From Phaeoceros laevis (Eukaryota; Anthocerotophyta; Anthocerotopsida; Notothyladales), in contig JBNGIQ010009415.1 in assembly GCA_049999765.1 (NCBI GenBank), positions 104,158 through 145,292 of the forward strand: a stretch of 41,135 nucleotides of DNA, read 5' to 3'. The notes under the pieces were generated by a model that was given only the letters and a program-made list of their open reading frames with translations, made no database searches and was not told where the DNA came from. The stretch's first letter is position 1. Each line of letters opens with the position of its first letter. The position numbers were made by a program, and so were the translations under genes. Positions 20,328 to 29,729 of this stretch are shown piece by piece.

Positions 20328-20528
20328 TGCATGCGTTTTCGAGGAGTGAGGCATGCGTCTGATATTTTTCCAGGTGCTGGCTGGCATGGCAACTGCTGAT
20401 TGCATGGCCCAGATTGCAGTTGAGGGACTCCAGCTGCAGTGCGCGGGAGTTCTACATGTGGTGGTAGCTGTCGACATCGTCGACCATGCTTGTGGAGGTG
20501 CGTGATTCCTGTTAGTATCTCGGCTGTT

Positions 20529-20775
20529 CATTATGTTCTTTGTTCCGGGCACCCGGTGCGGTGCTGCGAGAGACCCTTCGACCACCAATGTGGGGTCACA
20601 ATTATGCATAAGGTGTTCCGCCTTCTTGGCTGTGTGTCAATCATCGGCGTCGGAATCCTTGCCGCCGCGAGAACCCGTGCTAATGTTGGCGGCTCATAAC
20701 TGCATCTTGTCTCGGGCAGCCGGTGCAGTTCTGCGCTAGACCCTGCCACCACCACTGTGGGGTCCGAATAATGGA
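20529..20775. repeat. Duplicated 65-bp block carrying the CCGG motif
   Basis: The block around CCGGGCACCCGG (20545-20556), ending ACCACCAATGTGGGGTC, recurs around TCGGGCAGCCGG (20712-20723), ending ACCACCACTGTGGGGTC; period about 167 bp. On the minus strand both encode a related peptide (DPTVVVAGSS / DPTLVVEGSL), so they may be duplicated exon-intron edges. Confidence 0.75.
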
Positions 20776-20866
20776 AATCCATCCAGGTTTCACCAGCATA
20801 TTCGCTGGAAATGTGCTGGATTCTAGCGGCGATTCTATTTTCGCCACGTTTCTTTAGTTTTGCCAT
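20690..20866 (-). CDS. Possible first exon of the ParB-methyltransferase gene
   Basis: A minus-strand frame from an ATG at 20864-20866 begins MAKLKKRGENRIAARIQHI, with a basic start, and runs through DFHYSDPTVVVAGSSAEL. It is the first plausible ATG left of the shared promoter region. Its splice into the exon at 20249 or below was not resolved, so the assignment rests mainly on position. Confidence 0.3.
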
Positions 20867-21229
20867 TTTTTGTTAATTTGTTTCGCCATTGTTATTAACC
20901 ACTTTAAGTGTGTTTTCAGGGTTTTGCCAGAATATTCTAGAGGCATCTACTAGAGTCCAAAGTGGCGAAACTACATGATTTTTCCACCGTCACCTAGGGA
21001 TGCTGGAAATGGCCATCTTTAGAAATCTGTACAGGCATTAATGTTGATAGCAGCTATCCTAGCTCGTTTTTGTCTTGAGAGCAGTCGGCGGGAACCCAAC
21101 TCATGCACTCTTTCACACGGCAGTCGCAAAAAAAGGTTAAGTGTTCAGCAGACATGCTTGGTTGAGGTACTGACTTTCAAGTGTGTGCATCCTTGGAATT
21201 CCTCTGCAGCAGCTCTGTGCACAGTGGCC
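20867..21229. promoter_or_regulatory. Shared region between two divergent genes
   Basis: This 363-bp AT-richer stretch separates the start regions of the leftward ParB-methyltransferase gene and the rightward DUF7869 gene, so it probably holds both promoters. TTTTGCCA/TTTCGCCA words recur (about 20835-20930). No clear TATA box was found. Confidence 0.45.
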
Positions 21230-22839
21230 ATGGATGCCACCGGCGAGCCATTTGATTTGCAAGTCCTCGAATGCCTCGGTGACTGTGACGCCCTGCCGGA
21301 GGATGCTGGGAGGGTGGAGGAAGTGGAGGGTGAGAACGATGATGTGTGGGCAAGTGATGTGATGGATTTCGCAGCAGACACAGGAGGCGACAGCTTGGAG
21401 AATGGTGGGCACGATTCGGAAGTGGATCCCGAAGAGTGGGAAATCATCGTTCCTGCTACGCCTCCGCATCAGCGCGGAATTCTTCCGCAGTCCATGCAAG
21501 CGCCTTACTGTTGTTGCTGGTCATGCTGCAGTAGCTCTCCCACCGGGGCCTGGAGGGCGTCGAACCACCATCGTGAGAACTTCATGCATGAGCCCACTCT
21601 CTCGGGCACCCGAGAATGGGACAGCCCCGCCACGTCCTGGAGGGCCCTTGGTCTCGGTGTTGCCGAGTGTTCCTGGTGGCCGGCATGTGTAGCATGCACG
21701 CGGGCGCACCTATGCAATGGATCCTGAACGTCGACAGCGGTTGGAGGAGAATGCACGAAGACGTCGACAGCAGTTGGAGGAGAATGCACGAAGACATGGG
21801 CATGGCATTCTTGAGAAACGATGTGCTACAAGCGCGAGCTCGAGGCAAAGGGATTGGGCCGTCACCGATTTTGATGCAGATGCAAGCGAGTCAGGTGAAT
21901 CAGACGTTGATGGAATTGTCGACTTTGGTGTTGGCCAGCTCTTGTCACAAAGCTGTGGTGAGGAGTGCGATCCAGATTTGGAGGTTGCCCTTGAGTCACA
22001 GGAGCAGGTTGCATCGAGATCGCAAGGGCCTGCTGTGAGGGAGGCTGTCGTGCGAAGTCCATCGGGGTTGTTTGGTCCTGGCTGCATGCAGGAGATGCAG
22101 CCAGCAGCTAGTCGAAAGCCAACATCAAGAAGACCACTGAAGCTGGCAGTGCAGAATGCTAGGCGACTACAGAAGCGGGCTACAAAGGCAATCGAGAAGC
22201 GGTGTAACAGAGCTGTGCTTGCATCTGACCTGAGGAAACGGTGCTGCCTGAAGAATTGCTTGCGGCCACTAACCACGAAGGACTTGAAGGCATTGAGGCA
22301 CGATTTTTTCTCTATGTCCAAAGAGAACAAGAAACGTACTTGCAGGGCCTGATGGTAGAGACAGCAGAGTCAACTGCAACCAAGCCAAAGGTTGCAATTT
22401 GTGTTCCTGGTGTGCAGGCAGATGTTTGTGTGCGGGCATTCAAAACAGTGTTTTGTTTAGGAGGTGTCAGGTTCTCCAATGTCAAGCAGAGGGCAAAGAA
22501 GTATGCAAGGTGGACTGAAATACCTACTGCAGAGCGCTCGAAATCACCAGCAGCACAGCTTGCAAGAGTATGGATGTGGGATTTTTTTTGCAAGATATGT
22601 GAGCGGCTTCCCAACAAGGATGTGTTCAACCTGCCTGACGCGTACACCAAGGAGGAAGTTTTCCTAGAGTACAAACGACAGCAGGAAAGGAGCAACAATG
22701 CAAACATCTCCTACAGCTACTTTTGTAAGTTGTGGAAGCGCCACTACAAGACTATCAAGATACCAAGATGCAACCGCTTTTCGGTCTGCAAAACCTGTGA
22801 GACCCTGAAAGCAAAACTCAAGTGTGAATGAGCAGCAAG
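21230..22839 (+). pseudogene. 5' part of the DUF7869 (transposase-like) gene
   Basis: It begins at an ATG in good context (gccATGG, 21230): MDATGEPFDLQVLECLGD, very acidic to about 21470. A GC-rich stretch at about 21500-21700 is probably an intron. The reading resumes at MDPERRQRLEENARR (21717; 11-residue repeat) and leads to basic RKPTSRRPLKLAVQNARR. A Cys-containing region typical of DUF7869 proteins follows: CCLKNCLRPLTTKDLKALR, CVRAFKTVFCLGGVRFSNVK, and a CKTCETLKAKL knuckle near the end. Frameshifts at about 22320 and about 22820 again cancel each other. The exon ends AGCAAG|GTAAGT at 22839 in phase 1, which matches the next exon. The N-terminal part probably binds DNA or zinc; this is inferred. 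This copy is broken. Confidence 0.6.
21729..21794. repeat. 33-bp in-frame tandem duplication
   Basis: Two units (21729 and 21762) encode RRQRLEENARR and RRQQLEENARR. Confidence 0.9.
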
Positions 22840-22931
22840 GTAAGTAGCTGACTAGCTGTCGTCTCTTCTTACATGTACATGTGCTTTCGTGCTGTGTGAA
22901 CCTAGGTATGTGGGATTTTTTCTGGAATGCT

Positions 22932-24127
22932 TGTACAGTACAAAGTTAAACAGCAGCCATCCCGGGTGGCCGGTGAGGNNNNNNNNNNTGTACAGTACAA
23001 AGTTAAACAGCAGCCATCCCGGGTGGCCGGTGAGGCTAATGCATGATGCTGTACATGCGTTTGAATAGTAGCTGTGTGAAGCCTAATTCTAAGTATGTTT
23101 GAAACGCCTGTACAGTATTTTCTTACACAGCAGCCATCCCGGGTGGCCAGTGAGGCTAATGCATGATGCTGTACATGGGTTTTGAATAGTAGTTGTGTGA
23201 AGCCTAATTCTGAGTATGTTTGAAATGCCTGTACAGTATTTTCTTACACAGCGGCCATCCCGGGTGGCCGGTGAGGCTAATGCATGATGCTGTACATGGG
23301 TTTTGAGTAGTAGTTGTGTGAAGCCTAGTTCTGATTTTTTTTTAAAATGCCTGCACCGTAGTTTGTTACACAGCAGCCATCCCGGGTGGCAGGTAAGGCA
23401 TTTTTGTAAGCTTCCATGATGCTGTACAGTAGTTTGTTACGCAGCAGCCATTCCGGGTGGCAGGTGGGGCATTTTTGTACATTGTTGAACAGCAACCATC
23501 CTGGGTGGCCGGTGAGGCTACTTAGACTGCATTCATGATGCTGCTGAGTGGATGTCGTTAGCAACTCAGCCTGTGTGAGGCCTAGCTATGTATATTTGGT
23601 TTTTTTACGGACGCATGTACAGTTCATTATTAAACAAGAGCCATCCCCGATGCACGGCGAGGCATCATGGTCATCTTTATACATGGTATGTCATTAGTAG
23701 CTGTGTAAGGGCTAGCGCTGCATTGTTTTTGGTACGCTTTCATGATGAGCACTGTACATGGTATGTCGCTAGTACATGTGTGAAGACATGGGTAACAGGT
23801 GAGGCATTTTTTTAAGCTTTCATATGGTTAAACAGCTGGACATCCTGCGTAACAGGTGAGGCATTTTTTTAAGCTTTCATGATGCTGTTCACATGCTTTC
23901 GTTAGAAGCTGTGTGACCTTGCTATGTATACTTGGGTTTTTTTCTAGAACGCCTGTACAGATCTTTCATGAACAGCAGCCATCCCGGGTGGCCGGTGAGG
24001 CAACTTAGGTAACTGTGCATGATGGTGTACCTGCGATTTTGGTAGTAGCCATGTGCAGCCTAGCGCTGAATTTTTCTCGAATGACAGTAGAGTACATTGT
24101 TGAAAAGTATCCATCCCGGGCACCCGG
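22932..24127 (+). repeat. Tandem array of roughly 120-bp units carrying CCGG-N4-CCGG
   Basis: Unit layout: TGTACAGTA, GTTA(A/C)ACAGCAGCCATC, CCGGGTGGCCGG, TGAGGC(TA)ATGCATGATGC, TGTACATG. Motif copies start at 22962, 23019 (the same copy duplicated across a gap), 23139 (CCAG variant), 23260, 23382 (CAGG), 23453 (CAGG), 23501 (CTGG start), 23984 and 24116 (CCGGGCACCCGG), with degenerate copies at about 23645 and 23850. Spacing is 120-122 bp in the first units, then shorter. Confidence 0.9.
22979..22988. other. Assembly gap (10 N) between identical 47-bp ends
   Basis: 22932-22978 and 22989-23035 are identical over 47 bases. The gap is most likely an unmerged contig overlap rather than missing sequence. 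Confidence 0.95.
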
Positions 24128-24178
24128 TACAGGCTAAGTAAACCTTGCTGATATGAGAATCCTCTTGTGCACTTGCAG

Positions 24179-26086
24179 ATCAAAGAGTAACCTTGCTGGC
24201 AAAACATCGATTGCAGCAGAGCCTGGAGAGAGACAAGGTCTCCGAGCACAGAACAAAATGCTTCTCCAAACCCCACAGGTACATTGGGTTAGCCATCGAT
24301 GGTATGGACCAAAAAAAAACAGAACTCCCTCATTTCAAAAGGTCACCCAAGGACATCGAGAATGCAACTTTGGTGTCGGTACATGTGGTTGGTTGTCTGG
24401 TTTTCAATTACACTTTGCAGCCAAAGGTTTTCTTGAACTACCCTAACATTCCCAACGACGGGAATCTTACAATTGCTGTGATACAGCATGTCATCAGCAA
24501 TTGGGAAGGGCGTTTGCATGATGTGCAGTACTTGCAGCTAGACAACACTGCCCGTGAGAACAAAAATCGCCTTGTCATGGCATACTTGAACATGTTAGTA
24601 GAGAAGGGTATCTTCAAGAAGATCAAAGTAGGTTTTTTGCTTGTAGGCCATACACATGATCAAATAGATCAGATGTTCTCTAGATTTTCTGATGTTTTGC
24701 GGGGTAAGAATGCTTACACAATGGCTGAAATGGAAGCCTTGATACGGAGGGCGTACACTCCCCAGCCAGAGATCCAGTACATAATGGAGGTTCCAGATTT
24801 CAGGTCATACATGAAGCCAAAAGATGGAGAGTGTGCAGTGGAGAAAAGCTACATGGGCACTCAAAGCAACAACAGTTCAAGATCACCAGGGAGGAGTTGC
24901 CTTATGGGAGGAAGGTAACTGTAATGCGTGCTAAAAGGTTTTCAACTTCTCCTTGCTGGAATCCAGATGAAGAACTTCCGTTTCTGAAATTTGTGCCTAA
25001 AACTCAAATACGAGCTGCTCGTCTAATGCCTTTGCAAGTGAAGGGAAAGAAGGGTAGCAGAGCAAGCCAACCTGAGGGAGGGGGACCTGCTGCAAACCCC
25101 ATGGCACAAACTTTGAGTATGAGAAAGGAGCTGGCTCCAGCAAATGCGTATTACACAGCCGATCAGGTGGCATGGTGGGATGCGTTTTGGGCTGACCAGG
25201 AGAAGATCGCAGAGGTGATTGCTTCTAATGAGGTTGTCCATCTTAGGAAGCCATGGTTGTGGCATGAGCGACATGAAGCTAATGATGCTGAGGGTGTGCA
25301 AACGGTGTCGGATGAAGTAATTGTGGATCCTAACCTTGAAGTTGAGGTCATGGGAGAGGAAACTGTCATGTATTTGGGGGCAAGGAAGTGTGCAGCTAGA
25401 CGACTTGAAGATGAGGAGGCTATGCGTGGGGAACTGGTGGACATAGAGGTGGGCACCATGGTGGCTGTGCAGGCTGGAGATGATCCGCAGGGAAGACCTT
25501 TTTGGATTGTAAAAGTGGAAGAGACCGGGACAGAGGGCGAAAGGGCGAAAGGGCTTTTATTAAGGTGCATTGGTGGAGGACCGAAAATCTGAATGCATAT
25601 GAGGGTCGTTACATCGAAGAGTTCCTTGCAGGTACAGCAGCGGTGGCAGCTACACGTCGGGGTAAGAGAGGGAAAGGGAAACGCCCTAGACAGGTGAAGC
25701 ACACAGCCGTTTTATTCCTTGATGAAACCACCATACTTGCTTTCAATTTCCAGTTGGCCAAGGCCAAAACCATTCTTTGAAAAACAGTGAAGTTGTTGCA
25801 GCAAAAGGTGTTTGAATTGAGGGCAATCCCTGCTGAAGAGGAGGAGGCAAGACCGCCACCACCATTACCAGAAGGCCCTACCGCAGCCATGACAAGTGAA
25901 GAAGTTGAATCAGAAGAGTTGGATAACCTAGAGTCATCAGATTCAGAGGAAGACCTCAAGTATTGTGAGGTGGATGGGCTTGATAGTGACCAGTCTCCTC
26001 TTCGGCACCCAGCAGTGCACAATTTTGCAGTGAGTGGTAGGACTTTGATCAAAATTCCTGACCCAGCACCCTCCAACTCAGCATGA
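24179..26086 (+). pseudogene. 3' part of the DUF7869 gene: RNase H-like transposase-type core
   Basis: The exon starts after CACTTGCAG (24178). The core carries the family hallmarks: YIGLAIDGMDQKKTELP (about 24285), YLQLDNTARENKNR (about 24530), and FLLVGHTHDQIDQMFSRFSD (about 24640). Asp in AIDGMD, Asp in QLDN and the H-T-H-D-x-x-D block could form an RNase H-fold catalytic site; this is inference. Downstream are GHSKQQQFKITREELP, FSTSPCWNPDEELPFLKF, an acidic linker, a small beta-rich C-terminal domain ending VHWWRTENLNAYEGRYIEEF, and a Glu/Asp-rich tail. Lesions: frameshift in the AAAA run at about 24843, an 8-bp duplication at 25535-25550, and TGA at 25778-25780, after which the frame stays open to 26086. 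Confidence 0.8.
25535..25550. repeat. 8-bp tandem duplication causing a frameshift
   Basis: GGGCGAAA occurs twice in a row. The reading before the pair and the reading after it (AFIKVHWW) fit one another if only one copy is counted. Confidence 0.85.
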
Positions 26087-26121
26087 GTTGTGGGTTCGAG
26101 GTTGCTTTCCCGGGTACCCGG

Positions 26122-27201
26122 GCACGGGATGGCACCCCAGGCCTGAATTTTAATGGGACATGTTGATGTGCTGAACGGCATTACTTGGGACTCCATTCAG
26201 GAGCCTTGCGTTTGTGAGCAGGTGATTTCTGTTGAAGCTTCATACGGTCTTTACATTGTTGCACCTGTTGGTGCCTTTGCTCTTTGCTTACACCTCCGGA
26301 TTAGCAGATGGAGGTGCGGGTTCTGTAACCCTCGGTGCTTGTCCTAACGATGGAAGATGTTCACCCCTCTTTTGGTCTCCAGAATTCTGTTGAACATTCC
26401 GACCTACTTGCAGACAGGCCAGCTGCTGCTCCAGTAATTTGGCTTGCCTAAGTGCATCTGTTGCCTCTAATCGTTTGCCATCCTTTTAATATGCGCCAGG
26501 ATCACTTGCTGCAGACTTGCAGCAAAGAAATGTGGATCAGAAGGTGCTGTATGAACATTCCGACCTATTTGCAGATGGGCCAGCTGCTGCTCCAGTAATT
26601 TGGCTTGCCTCAGTGCATCTTTGCCTCCAATCGTTTGCCATCCTTTTAATATGCGCGAGGATCACTTGCTGCAGACTTGCAACAAAGAAATCTGGATCAG
26701 AAGGTGCTGTATGACTTTCACGTTGTGTGCTCTCGTTCACCACCTCATCCTTGTTGCAAGGAGTCACCTCGCCCATGATTGTCTAAATTGCGCTTCCACA
26801 GATTGCCACGATGGTGGCAGCAGCACCGATGTGTGCGATGGTGGCAGCAGCACCCATTGTGCGATCTTGGCGGAGTGTGCATTTCATCATCAGCCCACAC
26901 GATCAACTAAATTGCGCTTTAAGAATGGTAGGACGTCAGGCCCTCTTTGTGATTTGCAGGCAATGCCTGAAATTGTAGCACTGAAAACGTTCGTTCCCGG
27001 CTGTTCGGAAACGAAAAAACGATGAAAACGGCTATTATAATGAAACACGCGAACCACCCTATTCCGAAACAGGGTTCCAAAATGTCACGAAGCATGTTTG
27101 AGCTATAAAATAATGCGATCCGAGATGCTATTTCGGCCTGCTATTTATGAGTGCACAAAAAATAGCTTTTTAAGCAAAAAAAAGTTTTTTTTTTATGGTT
27201 C
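26122..27201. other. Right flank of the two-gene element
   Basis: No gene recognised apart from the 161-bp duplication. A short repeat (CGATGGTGGCAGCAGCACC at about 26810 and 26837) is present. The A/T-rich end (27160-27196) includes an A8-G-T10 run next to the copia fragment. Confidence 0.4.
26391..26712. repeat. 161-bp tandem duplication
   Basis: 26391-26551 and 26552-26712 are nearly identical (start TGAACATTCCGACCTA, end AAGGTGCTGTA). The minus strand of both reads LQQVILAHIKRMANDWRQ. The period is not a multiple of three. Confidence 0.95.
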
Positions 27202-28000
27202 CTACGAAGAGGAGAAGTGCCCGTTTTCATCAGTAGGAAGGCTATCAATCGTCCAGATGTTGTTCTCATAGAGCGAAGCCAGCTCGGACTGAATGGCAGC
27301 ATGCCAATGCTCTGCATCTGGATAGTTTAGTGCTGCTTCATAAGTGGGTGACTCGTAGAGCACAACATTATCAGCCAGACAATATGTCAAATGTGACTTA
27401 GGATGCCTGAAGTTTTTATGGACATATTATTCATGAGGTCGATGTAACAACTAGGAATGTCGAGGCTCGAGGTGAGCATGCTGATTTGTCTATCGATGTT
27501 AGCCTGCTGCTGTGTACATATCCCTACAACTATGCAAAGCATCAAGTGGGCTTAATTGCTGCTTGTTGACCAACTGAATGGCCGCATGCACCTGTTCCAA
27601 AAAACAAGTGAGCGATGTGGAGCTATATTGCACTCCTGCAACTTCGCAGAATAGGCAACCAATTGCCGATGGAATGATTATCTCAGGCTCATCAAAATAA
27701 AGAGAGCCAAGTGGTGAGTCGTAGAGGTCCTTGTTGTTGACTGCTTTGTCAAGCGTTCTCATAGGTGTACGCACATGAGGTGACTGTGCCACTACTTGGA
27801 GTCTAAGTGGTACCATTGGTACAGTTGGCTCTCATGCATTATGAATGGATGCAGGTGCAGTAGGAAGAGGAACTAAAATCGTTCCAACCATCATCTCCTC
27901 CTCTTCTGCGGAGTCGGCTTCGGAGGCATCAAGAGAAGGGGCTCGCATTGGATGTTGAGATTCGACGTCCTTAACGAACACGACGTCCCATACTCCTCTT
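27202..28000 (-). pseudogene. Copia fragment: integrase/RT junction
   Basis: Minus-strand pieces: YNDKRKYMARGVWDVVFVKD (about 28010-27950), the segment that follows integrase in copia polyproteins; an acidic Ser/Glu-rich linker; and the start of reverse transcriptase, PTYEAALNYPDAEHWHAAIQ, then SELASLYENNIWTIDSLPTD (about 27345-27230). The RT is cut at 27202 next to an oligo-T run, and stops lie between the pieces. Confidence 0.65.
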
Positions 28001-28628
28001 GCCATGTATTTCCGTTTATCATTATAAAGTGCCCAAGTCGCTAAAAAAAAAGTAAAATCGTAGATTGACTTAAGTCAGACATTGGGTTCTATTACTTCAT
28101 GCAAATATGTGTGTGTCCAAGGTGGACAGCTTAGCAGAACCCGCGCATCACCTCTCGGGGAATACTTGGAGGTCTTGGGAGTAGGGTTATAAAGAGGAGC
28201 CTCGGAACACTAAATAAAGAACACGTGGAGGTCCTCAGTAAGCTGAAAGTGTTTGTTAATCACATGAGTGACATCCAGAAAGTTGTGGACATGTGGAACT
28301 TAATATGCCATGAACTATCCACATATCGGAGTGACACGATGTGAGCAGATATTGCAGTATACTATGACAAGAAGGTTCAAGTCAAATCTACGAATTCAAA
28401 CGAGACAATTGTGATTGTTTGACCAGATCATGTATATAACTTGACGAAAGATTATTTGCAATCATGATCACATAATTAGGGCAGCCAATGTTTTTCACAA
28501 CATTTTCTCCTACAAGGAGGAGATGAGAGCACCGAACATCTAACTCTTGGATTGAAAGCATTGTTATGCAAGCATGAACAATTATAATTTGACATTGACA
28601 GTGATGGTTAGATGATCTGTTGCTTAAA

Positions 28629-28673
28629 TGGTTACTTTCACACATCGACATTGGACGTGTGAAAGTAACCATC
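28629..28673. repeat. Perfect 16-bp inverted repeat with 13-bp loop
   Basis: ATGGTTACTTTCACAC (28629-28644) and its exact reverse complement (28658-28673). Confidence 0.95.
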
Positions 28674-28783
28674 ATTGCAACAGTGTCCCTTTTCATCATG
28701 TATACCAAGAGTTTAGGGCAATTATGAGCAAAATAGTTTAGGTCTTCACAATACCGGCATCCATCTCCTCTATCACACCCCAA
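28674..28783 (-). pseudogene. Copia gag zinc-knuckle fragment
   Basis: The minus strand reads CRYCEDLNYFAHNCPKL. Spacing equals a CCHC knuckle (C-X2-C-X4-H-X4-C), but the His is Tyr, which would abolish zinc binding of the usual type. It probably belongs with the copia fragment at 27.2-28.0 kb, in the right order (gag upstream). The stretch 28000-28600 could not be assigned. Confidence 0.5.
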
Positions 28784-29420
28784 ATTACTAGAAGCAGATG
28801 GTCAGTCACCATTTTTATAAAAGTGAACCTTCTTCTCCCCGCTGCTCTAGGTTTTCTAACGTACTCATATTGGGAAAATCTGTGTCAGTCTTCCGCCTTT
28901 ACCTCGCCTCGGCAGGCGAGGTGCAAATCTGTGAATAGTTATTACTCGTGTTAGCGTTATTACTGTTATTGGATGGTTTTAACAACGTCTTACCTTCGTC
29001 TTGGAGCATTTCTTTGATGTAATGGGAACAGTCTACAAGTAAAGTGATATATGTATATATCCAGTCTATTTATGGTGGCACTACGATATATTATAATGGA
29101 TGCATTTGCTTTTTGAGTAGTCGCAGATTAGATAGTAACTAGTATAAGATGTATACATGAGATTAATAAATGCTTTCCGTATGTAGCACTGATTAATTGC
29201 CCATGGTTGGATACAAATATTAGTGTTTCTACATGTTTCTAAACTCTTTTCCCATTTTTTTGAGGATTCCTAGTTGCTAGCAGAAATCTTGCTAACACTG
29301 AAGGTCTTTGAGTTCGACAACCTTGTCTCTTGTCAAGTCTTTCTACATTTTTTGGTGCCGTTGTCGGAAACTTGTATAATTTGGAATTGCCCGATGACAA
29401 GAGCCGGAGATCACGCTATG
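28784..29420. other. AT-rich stretch, mostly unassigned
   Basis: No gene recognised. An 8-bp stem hairpin (CCTCGCCT CGGC AGGCGAGG) lies at about 28902-28921. A possible Ty3-type primer-binding site lies at about 29351. Confidence 0.4.
29351..29366 (+). other. Possible primer-binding site of a Ty3 Tat/Athila-like element
   Basis: TTGGTGCCGTTGTCGG resembles the TTGGCGCCGTTGCCGG sequence found just inside the 5' LTR of many plant Ty3 elements. No LTR pair or coding region supports it, so it is tentative. Confidence 0.3.
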
Positions 29421-29565
29421 TGTAGGCGTAGGATAGAATAGATTAGGGGGAACGTATATGTCGGTGTCCTAAGAACACGACAAGCGGTTATAACCGTCAT
29501 TAGGGTTTACTAACCTACGGCCTGCCTATAGATATATATGTTTATATCTATTATCACTCCCATTC
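29421..29565 (-). mobile_element. Copia 3' LTR (short) with polypurine tract
   Basis: Read on the minus strand, GAATGGGAG (29565-29557) is a polypurine tract followed by TGATAATAGATA, an LTR start. The same arrangement (GTGGGAG then TGTAGGAATA) ends the copia element at 37.6 kb. The distal LTR end was placed at TGTAGGCG (29421) by its TG; that edge is uncertain. Confidence 0.45.
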
Positions 29566-29729
29566 AAGTCAAGGGTTAGTGATTATAATCTAACTGTTTT
29601 AGTTGTTTATCTATAAACTAAAAGAAACTCAAACATAGTCAAAGAAACTTGAACATGCAAAGAAAATTCCCTTAAACGAGGGCTGAGCAAAGTGGGAACT
29701 AATTGTTGAAGCATTAGCCTGCTAAGATT

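Larger units (their letters stand above)
22840..24178 (+). other. Large intron of the DUF7869 gene
   Basis: Donor GTAAGT at 22840, acceptor CACTTGCAG at 24178, 1339 nt (including 10 N), phase 1 on both sides (G|AT). Almost its whole length is the CCGG-motif tandem array. Each unit's GCCGGTGAGG also resembles a 5' splice site, so the intron is full of decoy donors. Confidence 0.65.
15256..26121 (+). repeat. Dispersed CCGG-N4-CCGG motif family
   Basis: Copies with the same orientation (ATC before, TGA after) start at 15256 (degenerate, ACAT), 16508 (GTAC), 16856 (CCAG), 17071 (CTGG start), 20545 (GCAC), 20712 (TCGG start), 21602 (TCGG...CCGA), at 22962-24116 as the intron array, and at 26110 (GTAC). 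All lie in introns or flanks of the two divergent genes. Many contain CCCGGG. I saw no good copies outside 10.6-26.1 kb. Confidence 0.75.

Noticed and set aside
22932-23035. CRISPR array reading of the spaced repeats
   Set aside because: Spacers are homologous to one another, units are about 120 bp, and the setting is a plant intron.
22840-24178. Each array unit as a small exon with its own donor (GCCGGTGAGG)
   Set aside because: No acceptors or open frames are kept between units; a single intron with phase-matched ends explains the region better.
15298-26121. Bacterial contamination or a recent bacterial insert as the source of the ParB-methyltransferase
   Set aside because: Typical plant introns, a long lysine-rich linker and an adjoining eukaryote-type gene argue for a long-standing eukaryotic gene.
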